From: Tieghemostelium lacteum
Taxonomy: Eukaryota; Evosea; Eumycetozoa; Dictyosteliales; Raperosteliaceae
Length of the DNA: 45,691 nt
NCBI GenBank assembly: GCA_001606155.1
Contig: LODT01000005.1
Coordinates: 1 to 45,691, forward strand
Reading direction: 5' to 3'
The number at the start of each line of letters is the position of its first letter. Positions within the stretch are counted from its first letter, which is position 1. Positions 35,153 through 45,482 of the stretch are shown one piece after another. Below the pieces are notes generated by a model. It saw only the letters and a list, made by a program, of their open reading frames with translations. It was not told the origin of the DNA and made no database searches. The translations under genes were made by a program, and so were the position numbers.

Positions 35153-37492
35153 ATGATAAATGATAAAATAAATGAGAAATTGGGTAGAATTATAATAGCT
35201 AGTAATTATTTACCAATATCAATTAGTAAAGAGAAATTGAATGGTGATAGTGAGATTAGTTTTGATAATAATGGAAACTCAGATAGTTTAACAGAGGATA
35301 TAATAACTCAGATTAAGATATCACATGAACCCAATCCGGTGGAATCTGCTGTAAACAGTTTACTGAATAAAGGTGAAATTCAAGATTTTCTATGGGTTGG
35401 TTGGCCTAGATGTGATGTAGAGGAACAAGAGATTCCAACATTTAGAAATGCTATAAAGAACTATTCGGAGCAGTTTCATCCACTGTTTCTAGAGGAGAAA
35501 GATGTGAACAATTATTACAAGGGGTATTGTAAGAATTGTTTGTGGCCATTATTACACTATCAATTGAATTTTGTAAAATTAGATCCAGTATGGTGGGAAT
35601 CTTACAAGGCTGTAAATGAGAAATTTGCCAATGAAATTGTTAGTCAATGGAAAGTTGGTGATTTCATTTGGATTCATGATTATCATCTTATGTTACTTCC
35701 ATTGTTACTTCGAGAAAGATTGCCACCAGACAGTTTGATTGGTTACTTTTTCCATGTACCATTTCCCAGTTATGAACTATTTAGAATATTACCCAATAGA
35801 AAAGAGCTTTTACAAGGTGTATTAGGATGTAATCTTATTGGATTCCAATCATTTGAATATCTCCGTCATTTCCGTAGTTCTTGTGCAAGATTATTGGATT
35901 TGGAAGTTCATCCAAAAGGTTTGGCAATCTTTGATGAAAAATCCAGTCATTTTATAAAATTACAAGTATCTCCTATTGGTGTTGATTATAGTGATCTTAT
36001 AAATACACTGAATCTACCAATTGTAACTCAGCGTGTTCAAAAACTAAAAGAAATATTTCAAGGTAAGAAGATTATCATTGCTCGTGATAGATTGGATCAG
36101 ATTGAAGGTGTACCTAGAAAGATGGAGATTATTGAACAAATGTTCTCTGAACATCCAGAATTGGTTGGCAAATTGATATTTATACAAATCTATGAACCAA
36201 CTGTTGAGGAAGAGGATGAGACAGAAGAACAAAAACAATTACATCGTACTGTAAATGAAATGGTTGGTCGTATCAATGGACGTTTTGGTAAACTAAATTT
36301 CAATCCAATTGAGTATATCAATAGAAAAGTTGGATTGGATGAACTTACAGCACTCTATAGAATGGCTGATATTGCTTTGATTACTCCAATTCGTGATGGA
36401 ATGAATTTGGCATCACATGAATATGTAGTATGCCAAAAGGATTCTTATGGTGTTTTGATCCTTTCAGAGTTTACAGGTGCTGCTAGATGCCTCGGCGGAG
36501 GTATCATTGTTAATCCATTTAGTAAGAATGAAATAATGTCAGCTATAATGGAAGCACTATCAATGAAAATTGAAGATCGTAAATTGAAACATCAAATCAA
36601 TTATAATTATGTAATGGCAAATACCTCTAGTTTCTGGGCAAAGAGAATACTTGTTGATTTAAATGAAATTAATCAACAAAAAGAAAAGGACCATAAATTT
36701 GTTCCAAGAGTTTCATTCAAGGAAATTAAACAAGCATACAAGAGCAGTCGTAAAAAGAAAATATTCTTATTGGATTATGATGGTACATTGACACCTTTGG
36801 TACGTCATCCAAAACTTGCATTCCCCAGTAAAGAGTTATTGAATACTCTCAATAAGATCTCAGAAGATCCCCTAAACCAAGTCTATGTGATTTCTGGTAG
36901 AGATCGTCTATCACTAGAGAATTGGCTTGGTGAATTGCCTATTGGTATGTCTTGTGAACATGGTTCATTCTTGAGATTACCAAGATCCAATCCAGAGGAT
37001 AAATGGATTGACAATGTAAAAAGCTGTGAAAGTTCGTGGAAAGAAAACGTACTATCTGTAATGCAAGATTTTGAAGATAGAACCCCAGGATCATTTATTG
37101 AACATAAACAAGTTAATCTCACATGGCACTATAGAAATGCAGATCAAGATTTTGGTGAATTTCAATCCAGAGAATTAATTGCTCAACTTCAATCCGTTGC
37201 CAATAAATATCCATTAGATATTTTAGTGGGTAAGAAAGCTATTGAAGTGAAACCATTCGGTATCAATAAGGGTGAAATTGTAAAATTAATTCTCTCTCAG
37301 AATCTAGATACTGATTTTATCATTTGTATTGGTGATGATAAAACTGATGAAGATATGTTTAAAGTTTTATCCAATTGTGATAGTTCTTATTCAATCAAAG
37401 TGACATCAGACAGTAAAGAACCAACAAAAGCTAAATTTACAATTGAGGATGTTGAACAAGTTTTAGATTTATTATCACAATTATCTGAATAA
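35153..37492 (+). CDS. Trehalose-6-phosphate synthase/phosphatase, bifunctional architecture
   Basis: A single exon of 779 residues. Residues about 10-510 are a GT20 trehalose-6-phosphate synthase domain: ASNYLPI at the start, WVGWPR, IWIHDYHLMLLPLLLRERLP near 172, FFHVPFPSYELFRILP, LDYSDL-type VGVDYS region, and the C-terminal IRDGMNLASHEYV and SEFTGAARCLGGG that bind UDP-glucose and glucose-6-phosphate. Residues about 530-775 are a HAD-type trehalose-phosphatase: motif I LLDYDGTLTPL near 539, VISGRDR, WHYRNAD, and GDDKTDEDMF near 728. Dictyostelium makes trehalose during spore formation. Both domains keep their key motifs, so both activities are plausible. It is homologous to tpsA/tpsB; I cannot decide which. 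Confidence 0.93.
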   Translation: MINDKINEKLGRIIIASNYLPISISKEKLNGDSEISFDNNGNSDSLTEDIITQIKISHEPNPVESAVNSLLNKGEIQDFLWVGWPRCDVEEQEIPTFRNAIKNYSEQFHPLFLEEKDVNNYYKGYCKNCLWPLLHYQLNFVKLDPVWWESYKAVNEKFANEIVSQWKVGDFIWIHDYHLMLLPLLLRERLPPDSLIGYFFHVPFPSYELFRILPNRKELLQGVLGCNLIGFQSFEYLRHFRSSCARLLDLEVHPKGLAIFDEKSSHFIKLQVSPIGVDYSDLINTLNLPIVTQRVQKLKEIFQGKKIIIARDRLDQIEGVPRKMEIIEQMFSEHPELVGKLIFIQIYEPTVEEEDETEEQKQLHRTVNEMVGRINGRFGKLNFNPIEYINRKVGLDELTALYRMADIALITPIRDGMNLASHEYVVCQKDSYGVLILSEFTGAARCLGGGIIVNPFSKNEIMSAIMEALSMKIEDRKLKHQINYNYVMANTSSFWAKRILVDLNEINQQKEKDHKFVPRVSFKEIKQAYKSSRKKKIFLLDYDGTLTPLVRHPKLAFPSKELLNTLNKISEDPLNQVYVISGRDRLSLENWLGELPIGMSCEHGSFLRLPRSNPEDKWIDNVKSCESSWKENVLSVMQDFEDRTPGSFIEHKQVNLTWHYRNADQDFGEFQSRELIAQLQSVANKYPLDILVGKKAIEVKPFGINKGEIVKLILSQNLDTDFIICIGDDKTDEDMFKVLSNCDSSYSIKVTSDSKEPTKAKFTIEDVEQVLDLLSQLSE

Positions 37493-37682
37493 TCAAATTA
37501 ATTAAAAATAATCCAATTCATTGCAATTCAAAAATAAAAAAAAAAGAATAATCACGTAATGGTAGTTGATCATTTTTTTGTGTATCAATGCAAATTTAAG
37601 ACCAAAATAAATATCTTCTGCATATTTATAAATAAAAATTTTTTTTAAATCCTCATCATTGTAAATTCAATTAAAAGTAGTC

Positions 37683-38315
37683 ATGGGTAATTTAAGCAGT
37701 AAAGATTTAAAAGAAGTTATGGATAAGACATCTTATACCAAACAAGATGTCGAAAAGTTATATAAAGATTTTAAAGTATCTGATACTGATGGTAAAACTG
37801 GTTTTACATTCCCAGAATTTCAAGCATTCTTTAAAATTAGATTTGAAGGTTTAGAAGAAGCTACATTAAAAAGAATGTTTGACTTATTTGATTCTGATAA
37901 AGTAAATATTTAAAGTACATTAAAACTGCCCTTTATAAATATTAATATTGTATATTGTAAATTTTAGAATGGTATTTTAGATTTTAAAGAATTTGCATCA
38001 GCATTATTCTTAATGACTAAAGCTACAACTGAAGATAAATTGGCATTTTTATTTGATTTATATGATACTGATAAGAGTGGATATCTATCCATTGATGAAT
38101 GTAATGAAATTATAACTACAGCTTATGGATGCTCACGTAAATTAGGTGGTGGTGATTCATATACTTATGAGAAATTAACTTCAATTATGTATGATATGCA
38201 AGTTGAACCTGGAAAAGGTATTTCCAAAAAAACATTTATTGAAAATGGTTCAAAATCTGATACACTCTGTACCTTTTTATGTTTCTATAAAACTTTTGGT
38301 AATCTTTTATATTAA
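37683..38315 (+). CDS. EF-hand calcium-binding protein, predicted N-myristoylated
   Basis: Two exons (37683-37901 and 37968-38315) give 188 residues. The intron (66 nt) splits the second EF-hand loop, DSDK-NGILDFKE (residues 70-81). A further canonical loop is DTDKSGYLSIDE (106-117). The first loop (DTDGKTGFTFPE, 34-45) is degenerate. The start MGNLSS fits the N-myristoylation pattern (Gly2, Ser6), as in the recoverin/NCS and calcineurin B-like families. The C-terminus is Cys/Phe-rich (LCTFLCFYKTFG), perhaps membrane-associated. Likely a calcium sensor at membranes; partner unknown. Confidence 0.88.
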
Positions 38316-38574
38316 AAGTTGAAATTTAATCAAATCAGATCAGATCAAAATCCAATTATCCAAAAAGATCAAATACAAAAATTGGTAAATTGTGATGTCA
38401 TTGTAATAAAATTAAACTTAAATATCTGAAAAGAAAAAAGAAATTTTTTTTCCTCGTGTTTCAAAATTCGCATTGAAAAGACTCTCTCATTTTTAAAATT
38501 TTTTTTTTTTTAATTTAAAGTCTCATTATTTTTTTTCAGATATATATCTTATTTGTATATATATATTTATTGAT

Positions 38575-39717
38575 ATGATTCAAATAAAATCTATTACACT
38601 ACTTTTAGTAGTTTGTATTGCTTTTGTTGGAATTTGTTTTGGACAATTACCAGATAATGATCCACAACTATGTCAACAAAAAATCCAGAGAGAAGATTGT
38701 CCAATTATACCATACCCATTCACAAGTGTAGATGATAACGATCAAATTGAAGTTTGGTATCTACAAGCACCAATCTTTGAGGGTATGTTTGGTAACTTTT
38801 TTGGAAAATTAAAAGGATTCCACAGTGCAGTTGGATTCTATGATTTGACAACTGGTTTGAATTACACTGCCGAATATGATGCATATTATGAGGTTGCAAA
38901 TGGTACCGTACCAAATATTGTAAATATCAATGGTACTAAAGAAATCCTTTGGTGTAATGCCGGTATTCTATGTTCTATCCCATTCATTAACGAAACTTAT
39001 TGGGATCCAGCAATCTTCTCAACAGCCTCAAAAACCTACATGACAACAATCAATGGTGCTCAATTGAATAAATTCAGTGAATGGATGCAAGAATATAATA
39101 TTTCAAATCCAAGTATGTATACTCATCTATCTATCTATAGAATAATCTATACCCATCCTTCCGATACTAATCTAATTTATTAAAATCAATTAGATTATCA
39201 AACATGGGATATTTGGAATAAATTTGGAGAGAGTTTATGGATGTCATCTAATACTTGTGATGATTTTGCAGCTAATGCATTCCAATATCTATTTGAAATT
39301 GGAGCAACTTATGATTGTTCTATTGTTTTCAAGAGAGATTATTTGAATATTTACTCACAACAACCAACACTTGTTGACTATGAATCTAATAAGGATTCAA
39401 TTATTAAATTCTATGAAGCTTTTGACATTAGAAAAGGTGAATCTTATTTCCAAATTATTGAAGATATCATTAGCATTATTGGTTTAGAAAAATATATTTA
39501 CTATCAAGATAATTATTATTTATTACAATTAAATTATCCGTATGTATATTTGGTAATAACACACATTTAAATGTTCAAAAATTAATACTAATATTTAAAA
39601 TATAGATTTTTAGATCTTAAATATGATTTTGCACCAGTTCCAGGTTGTTCTATTGAAAAGAAATCATTTAATGAAAAGAATTATAAGGTTATTGATGTTA
39701 CAACTAAATCAAAATAA
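38575..39717 (+). CDS. cln5: CLN5 homologue (neuronal ceroid lipofuscinosis protein 5)
   Basis: Three exons (38575-39112, 39194-39539, 39606-39717) give 331 residues; phases agree. The signal peptide is MIQIKSITLLLVVCIAFVGICFG. CLN5 landmarks: IEVWYLQAPIFEGMFGN, GKLKGFHSAVGFYDLTTGLNYTAEY with His83, LWCNAGILC, YQTWDIWN, and SNTCDDFAANAFQYL with Cys201. By my recollection these His and Cys residues correspond to human His166 and Cys280 of the papain-like catalytic pair. Several NxS/T glycosylation sites are visible (NYTAE, NGTVP, NGTKE, NETYW). Human CLN5 is a soluble lysosomal protein reported to make bis(monoacylglycero)phosphate, and the Dictyostelium protein is secreted. Introns are 81 and 66 nt. 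Confidence 0.93.
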
Positions 39718-39765
39718 ATTAAAATCGAAATGACAATACATTCCTTTTAATATAATCACATGTTT

Positions 39766-40420
39766 TTAAGTAGTTAGTTTGTTAATTTCAGATTGAAGAT
39801 TTTCAAGTGATTTTTGACCGTAAGTATCTCTGAATTCAGGGGTTCTATAGAGACCATTGATTCCATGTTGTATGAAACCTTTGAGTATTGAAGATCTACC
39901 TTGTCTATATTTATCAATATCAATGTGAATATACTCTTTTCTAATGGATTCACTATAGGTTTGGTATTGTTCTGTTGATGTACCTAGAATTGATAAATCC
40001 ATATCAAGAAAATAATTTAAATCCATACTAATATCATGTGATGTTTTTATATGATTCTTTGTACTGATGATCATTAATTGAATGTCATCAGATATCTGAT
40101 TTAACTGTACTGATTGAGATTCTAATTGAAACTTTTTAAATTCTTCTAATGATAATTCTTCATTATCATGACTTTTAGGATTATAAATTATATCATGAAA
40201 CCATATTGCATATTGAACAGTTTCTAAACTTTTTAATCTATCTTTATAGGTAATTGATAATCCAATTAATTCTCTAATATGATTTATAGTATGATAATAT
40301 CTTTGTGATTCTGAATATTTTTCAATTATAGCATTCCACCATTTATTACTAATTTCTTCTGATATTTTTAAATTGATTGTTTAATTGTCTCCATTTACTT
40401 TCTAATTCAATTTCATTCAT
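39766..40420 (-). CDS. HD-domain metal-dependent phosphohydrolase, apparent frameshift
   Basis: From the ATG at 40420 the first frame runs MNEIELESKWRQLNNQF and stops early. The rest of the protein is in another frame, which is open from about 40370 to the stop at 39766. It shows the family motifs RYYHTINHI, WFHDIIYNP, HDNEELS, and a C-terminal DMDLSILG..YQTYSESIRKEY. Together these are the small HD family (COG4339 type, predicted metal-dependent phosphohydrolases) at its usual length of about 217 residues. The shift falls at an A5 run in the coding strand (40365-40369), and there is no GT/AG pair to make an intron. It is either an assembly or sequencing error in a homopolymer or a genuine recent lesion. 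Substrate unknown, nucleotide-like by family. Confidence 0.75.
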
Positions 40421-40616
40421 TTTTTTAAAAAAATAAATGAAATTTTAAAATTTTACAAAGTTATTTGTAATAAATTACATTATTTTAAATAATTTAATAA
40501 TTCATTGAAATTCTATTCTGAATTGAGTTAACTTGATATTTTGTAAATACTTCGAAATTTATAATTTTTTTTAAGTTATAATAATTTTTTTCATTTGTTG
40601 GCTTAAATCACAAACA
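40421..40616. promoter_or_regulatory. Divergent promoter, HD gene and PC4 gene
   Basis: 196 AT-rich bases between divergent start codons, with oligo-A/T runs at 40424-40433 and 40565-40571. TTTTTTTCATTTGTTGG precedes the PC4 start by about 30 bases. Confidence 0.4.
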
Positions 40617-41158
40617 ATGAAAACCGGAAAAAAAATTACAAACAACAAAAGAAAGAAAGAAGATGAAGTAGACGAAGAAGTTCAAGAACAACCAGAACAA
40701 GAAGAACAAGAGGAAAATAAAGAAGAAGAGGAAGAACAAGTTGAAGAGGAAAAAGAAGAAAAATCTAAATCAACCAAACAACCAGTTACTAAAAAGCTAA
40801 AAGAAGATAATAGTGATGAGAAAAAAATATCACTATCTAAAAAGAATACATTTCTATCATTTTCTAATTTTGGTGGATATGATCGTGTAGATATTAGAGA
40901 ATTTTATGAAAAGAATGGTCAACTATTACCTGGACAAAAAGGTAAATTTATAAAACGGAGATCACTTTTAAAAAACACATCCTCTTATTTACTAACACTA
41001 ATCATTAAAAATTATCAGGTATTGCATTAACATTTGAGGATATTGAAACTATTCATAATAATTTTGAAAAAATTATGAGTTGGAAACCAGCCAATTATGA
41101 TCCAAATGCCAAACCAGCACCAATGAAAAGAGCAGCTCCAAAAAAGAAGAGTAAATAA
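40617..41158 (+). CDS. sub1: PC4/Sub1 transcriptional coactivator homologue
   Basis: Two exons (40617-40941 and 41019-41158) give 154 residues. The N-terminal 70 residues are alternating Lys and Glu/Gln runs, probably disordered. The single-stranded-DNA-binding PC4 domain follows: ISLSKKNTFLSFSNFGGYDRVDIREFYE, LLPGQKG-IALTFEDIETI, the last part in exon 2 after a 77-nt intron that splits the Gly codon. The C-terminus PAPMKRAAPKKKSK is basic. PC4/Sub1 acts in RNA polymerase II transcription and genome stability. Nuclear. Confidence 0.92.
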
Positions 41159-41379
41159 ACTTTTATATCAATAAGAAGATTCTACTCAAACTGGACAGGT
41201 CATTTTATAAATTTAGGTTTTCAAAGAAATAACAAAAAAAAAACAATATTAATTATTAAACATTTAACACACCACACTCACCCACACCCACCCTATCTCT
41301 AAAAATTTCACAAAACCAATCTTTTAATTTTCCTTATTATTCTTTAGGTGTTGAATATATATGTATACAATTATTAATA
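41159..41379. promoter_or_regulatory. Promoter of the aldo/keto reductase with CA-rich block
   Basis: CACACCACACTCACCCACACCCACCC (41269-41294) is a dense CA-rich block like the G-boxes (GBF sites) of Dictyostelium developmental promoters. A short upstream ORF (41361-41390) overlaps the main start codon. Confidence 0.45.
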
Positions 41380-42382
41380 ATGGAATATAGAGTTTTAGGT
41401 AAAACAAATTTAGAAGTATCTATATTAAGTTATGGTGCATCACCACTTGGTGGATTTTATGGTGATATGGATGAAAAGAAACAAATTGATTCTGTACATT
41501 GTAAGTACACTAATAGATTTGATGGAAATTGCATCCTTTTATATTAATGAAAATAAACTAAAAGATGCAATAAGATCAGGTATCAATTTTATAGATACAT
41601 CACCATATTATGGATTAACTCAATCTGAAATTATACTTGGTAAAGCATTAGAAGTCATACCAAGAGATAAGTTTATTATGGGTACTAAAGTTGGACGTTA
41701 TGGTAAAGATAATTTCAATTTCTCCTATAATAGAACTATAGAGTCTGTAAATGAATCTCTAAAGCGAATGAGATTAGATTATCTTGATATTGTACAGGTA
41801 CATGATATAGAATTTTCAGATTTAAATCAAGTGGTGACAGAAACCCTACCAGCATTGATAAAATTAAAGAATCAAGGTATTATTAAACATATTGGTGTTA
41901 CTGGCCTACCATTAAAATCTATTGATTTACTAGTTGATAGTAACATTTCACCAGAAATTGAATGTATTCTATCATATTGCCATCATTCATTAAATGACAA
42001 TTCTCTAACTAGTATCATTCCTAAACTAAAAGAAAGGAATATTGGTGTTATAAATGCATCATTTCTTTCTATGGGAATGTTAACAGAACGTGGTCCACCA
42101 GATTGGCACCCAGCATCACCAGCAATTAAACAAAAGTGTCTTGAAGCTGCAGAATATTGTAAACAACATGGTGGTAATATTTCAAAGTTAGCATTACAAT
42201 ACACATTATTAAACCCAGATATTCAAACTCATCTAGTTGGTATGCCATGTATTGAAAATGTTAAAGAAAATCTTCAAACTCTTACAGAACCAATTGATGA
42301 GATATTACTACAAACAGTTTTAGATATTCTTTCACCAATTCATAATCAAACATGGCCAAGTGGTAAATTTGAAAATAATTAA
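41380..42382 (+). CDS. L-galactose dehydrogenase-type aldo/keto reductase
   Basis: Two exons (41380-41500 and 41565-42382) give 312 residues. The 64-nt intron is placed by phase and homology: VH-Y-AIRSGINFIDTSPYYG. The sequence follows plant L-galactose dehydrogenase closely: GASPLGGFYGD, NFIDTSPYYG (Asp51, Tyr56), IMGTKVGRYG, QVHDIEF, GVTGLPL, LSYCHHSLND, SMGMLTERGPPDWHPASPAIK and the end TWPSGKFENN. The catalytic Asp, Tyr, Lys and His of the aldo/keto reductase fold are all present. Plant enzymes oxidise L-galactose with NAD in ascorbate synthesis; related enzymes act on other 6-deoxy or aldose sugars, so the substrate here is open. It converges on the Sec3 gene with 58 bases between stops. 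Confidence 0.9.
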
Positions 42383-42440
42383 TTGTATTATTTGTAAATA
42401 AATTTTTGTGTAAATATGTAAAATATTTAATAAGAAGTTT

Positions 42441-44717
42441 TTATTTGTGTTTATTTGGATTCTTTTTATATACTGATTGGAAAATGGATTTAATTTGATC
42501 AGAACTAACAGGTATGGTTTGTTCATAACATTTTTGTGTAATCTCTTGGAAATGATCATATTTATCAATAAATACATCTTCTAATTGTAACCAAATTACC
42601 AATATCAATGGTGAATCTTTAGTAATCTTTTTATAAATATTTAAAAGTGCTTTTGTTAAACCACTTTCAATCTAGTTTTAAGATGTATTAGTATCACATT
42701 AATATTTTAATATTTTAAAAGGTAATATATTTGTACATACATTTTCAGTTTTATACTTTTCAACCATTTTTTTAAATTGTTGTTTGGTATGAGTTTTTTG
42801 AAATTGAATATCACTTGGTGGTAGTGTTTTAAGAAATTCATCAATTTCTTGATAGAAATCCAATAGTGGTTGGAATTTAAGTGATAATAGATAATTGATA
42901 TAGGTAGTAAGGTTTTCTTGATATCTATTGGTTGAGGTATCACGATACTGACGAATGGCATCAATTTTCAATTCATCAAATTTGGTGGAGAGGTAATAGT
43001 AGTTTTCCAATTTGGCAATAAATTTATACTTGGCATCAGATGATGGTAGTTTATCAGCCAATTGATCAATCCAATTGTACAGACACACAATGAGTTTAAA
43101 ATAGCTACTGTAGATTAGTGAGCTGATAGATTCCATTTCAGTCTTTGGTCTATATTTCTCAATTTCCTTTACAAATAATGGGAAATTCTTAAAATGGGAT
43201 AAGACTCCACATTTTTTCAGTGAAATTTGTGTTGCTTTGATACTATCTACTTGTAAATCAATGAATTTGTTGAATAGTGATTTCATTGTTTTTTGTACTT
43301 CTGCTAAAACTTTTTGTAGATAACTACTGTATTCTTCATTACCAACTTGACTATGACCACTAATATATTCCTCAGTATCTACTAATGTTATCAATAAATA
43401 AAATGGATTAATTTGATCTGCTTTCTCTACAATTTCTACAAGTTCTGGTATAACACTTTCAAACATTTCCGATAATATTACATCTAATGGTTCTTGAATT
43501 AATCCACCAATATTACTACCATGTACTGTTGCATTATTATTATTACTATTACTATCAGAATGATGTTTTTTTTTAGGGGGATCTTTCCAAAGGAAAAATG
43601 CTAAAAGGAATTTTTGTTCGGACATTATGGATTGTTCTAGACATGAGAGTGCATATCTAAAGAGTTTTTCAATAGTTCTCTTTTTTTTACCTGTTGCATT
43701 CGCTGATATTGTACTACTACTACTACTTGTAATGTCATTTACAGTTGATACCGGTTTAAGTTTAGCTGAATGAAAGAAATCATTCTGATCTTTTGATTCC
43801 TTTATAAGAGTATGATTAATCTTTGAGAAATAGTCTTTAATCTCACTCTTGTAGGTGTTTCTATAGGCTTTGATATAGAGTGGAATGAGTGGTTGGAATT
43901 TCTCAGGATCCAGTTCCTTTAGCCAGTGAACTAGTGGTCTAAAGGTATTTAGAAGATTAAAGAATCCAGTATGTTCTGGTAAATCTTCATCAGTAGATTT
44001 CACCTGATAATCTCTATTGGCATCACTAACTTTAAATGCCGATTCAATTAATTTACTGACTTTTAATGAAAATGTTACTCTGTAACCTTCGAATGCTTTT
44101 CTCTGATCTTTAACTGCAACCATATTATCCATACCAGATTTTAGTTTGGTTGTTAAAGCCTTCTTTAGATCATTTGCTGCTTTTATTGCAGTTTCTAGAC
44201 CTGTTGGTGTGTTGAATTCAGGACTTGTAAGAGCTTTAGTTGTCTTCTCATCCAAAGTCAATAGATTCAATAGATTATTAAGTTCCTGTAATAGAGATCG
44301 TTGATTTCTAGATACAACTTCCATCTTATTATTCTTACTTTCTATATGTTCAATATACTTTTTCATATTTTGTAATTGATTATTGTAGTATTCAATCCAT
44401 GCAGTGACACCAGTGAGATGTGTTTGATCCTTGTCACCTAGTTGAGATATAATCTCACTTACACCTAAACCACTATCTAAAATATCAACTACCATACCAG
44501 ATTCTAAATCACTGAGTTGTTTACTTAGTTTATCAGTCAACAAATCAATATCAGTCTCTGATTTTAGATATTGTTGTAATATAACTTCTAAATCATCATC
44601 TGTAAAATCATTACTATTATTGTTATTACTAACTAATATATCTGGTATTGGTGTAATTTCAATGGTTTGATAATTATTATTTTCATTATTTTCTATTATT
44701 TCATTTTCTTCTTCCAT
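42441..44717 (-). CDS. exoc1: Exocyst subunit Sec3/EXOC1 homologue
   Basis: Two exons (44717-42741 and 42671-42441) give 735 residues; the 69-nt intron is in phase 0 (TEN-IESGLTK). A coiled-coil segment comes first (DIDLLTDKLSKQLSDLESG and on to WIEYYNNQLQNMKKYIEHIE), then the Sec3 C-terminal region: NNKMEVVSRNQRSLLQELNNLL, TPTGLETAIKAANDLKKAL, DQRKAFEGYRVTFS, and a long helical bundle to the end. It matches EXOC1 from the coiled coil onward. The N-terminal PIP2-binding PH-like domain found in yeast and animal Sec3 is not visible: only about 45 acidic, Asn-rich residues precede the coiled coil. The exocyst tethers secretory vesicles to the plasma membrane. Confidence 0.88.
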
Positions 44718-44886
44718 ATTTTTTTTTGATGAAAATAAAATTTAAAAAATTAATAAATACATGTTAAGTTTTAATTATTATATATTATATTGTAAGTCTG
44801 GATTTTTAAAAAATAAATTTGACAGTTTTTTTACTTATAAATTCATGATATTGTTTTTATCAATAATGTAAGAGATACAGTATTAA

Positions 44887-45004
44887 CAGTTACGCTAAAA
44901 GGTCTTAAGATGATAGTCATCCATTCCTGACTACCTTTTATGTATACTTTATACTAATCTATTCTGTACTCTTGTGTAACTTGGTAAGGAGCATTCTTAC
45001 AATA
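44887..45004 (+). ncRNA. Candidate structured non-coding RNA
   Basis: Between Sec3 and the tRNA is a stretch less AT-rich than its surroundings with several dyads: TAAAAGGT (44896-44903) pairs with ACCTTTTA (44933-44940). Inside it is GATGA-TAG-TCATC (44909-44921). GTATA-CTT-TATAC (44942-44954) follows, and then GTAAG (44984-44988) with CTTAC (44996-45000). ACA at 44999-45001 and an oligo-T run at 45011-45017 follow the last hairpin. A two-hairpin RNA ending in ACA would resemble an H/ACA snoRNA, but no guide target was tested. Strand is assumed. No protein frame explains the conservation-like structure. Confidence 0.3.
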
Positions 45005-45065
45005 AAAAAATTTTTTTATTAATTTTCGGCTTAAAAATGTAATTTTTTTTTTAAATAAAAGCCAA

Positions 45066-45144
45066 GTACTTTTGTCCGAGTGGTTAAGGAGTTAGCTTTA
45101 GGCGCTAATGGGAAACCGCGTGGGTTCGAACCCCACAGAGTACA
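45066..45144 (+). tRNA. tRNA-Leu (anticodon UAG)
   Basis: The acceptor stem GTACTTT pairs with AGAGTAC (one G-T wobble). The D arm is TCCGAGTGGTTAAGGA. The anticodon stem TTAGC/GCTAA encloses the loop TTTAGGC with anticodon TAG, reading CUA. The long class II variable arm is TGGGAAACCGC, and the T arm is GTGGG-TTCGAAC-CCCAC. No intron, discriminator A, and no encoded CCA. The internal B box GGTTCGAACC is intact. Confidence 0.96.
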
Positions 45145-45482
45145 CATCTTTTTATTTTTTTTAACCCTCTGAATTTTTGGTGTTTTGATCGTGGAATGCG
45201 TAGTTATGTATTTATATGGTAAAAAAACGAAATACAAAAATTTCTTTGCTCCACTGTAGCTCTCAAACATAAATATAATTAATTTGAAATCACCTATATA
45301 TTTTTTATTTAATATTTTTAATATAAATTTTTTTGTATCAATAAGTTCACATTTTAATTAAATTTTAGTTTATTATTTTCCTATATATATTTTTATATAT
45401 TTTCTCAAAATTTTTTATTTTTTTTTAATTACACTTTTTATTTTTATTTAAAAACACTTGTCATTCTCCACACAAACAGGGA
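45145..45482. other. Intergenic, upstream of the last gene
   Basis: 338 AT-rich bases. After the tRNA terminator I see only oligo-T/A stretches and the probable promoter of the gene at 45483 (TATATATATTTTTATATA near 45382-45399, T runs at 45411-45426). No second RNA gene, and no retroelement near the tRNA. Confidence 0.5.
45149..45162 (+). terminator. Pol III terminator of tRNA-Leu
   Basis: T5, A, T8 begins four bases after the mature tRNA end, the usual RNA polymerase III stop signal. Confidence 0.75.

Noticed and set aside
41517-41564. Reading through the region after exon 1 of the aldo/keto reductase (LMEIASFYINENKL)
   Set aside because: It lies inside the 64-nt intron; homology to L-galactose dehydrogenase and phase require splicing from 41500 to 41565.
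42332-42577. Minus-strand open frame of 81 codons at the Sec3 3' end
   Set aside because: It lies in the wrong frame over the second Sec3 exon, whose proper frame continues the protein.
45031-45270. Minus-strand open frame of 79 codons over the tRNA
   Set aside because: It reads through the complement of tRNA-Leu and AT-rich flanks, with no start context or protein features.
45145-45482. Search for a tRNA-targeted retrotransposon (TRE or DGLT-A type) near tRNA-Leu
   Set aside because: No reverse transcriptase frame, terminal repeat or target-site duplication is visible on either side.
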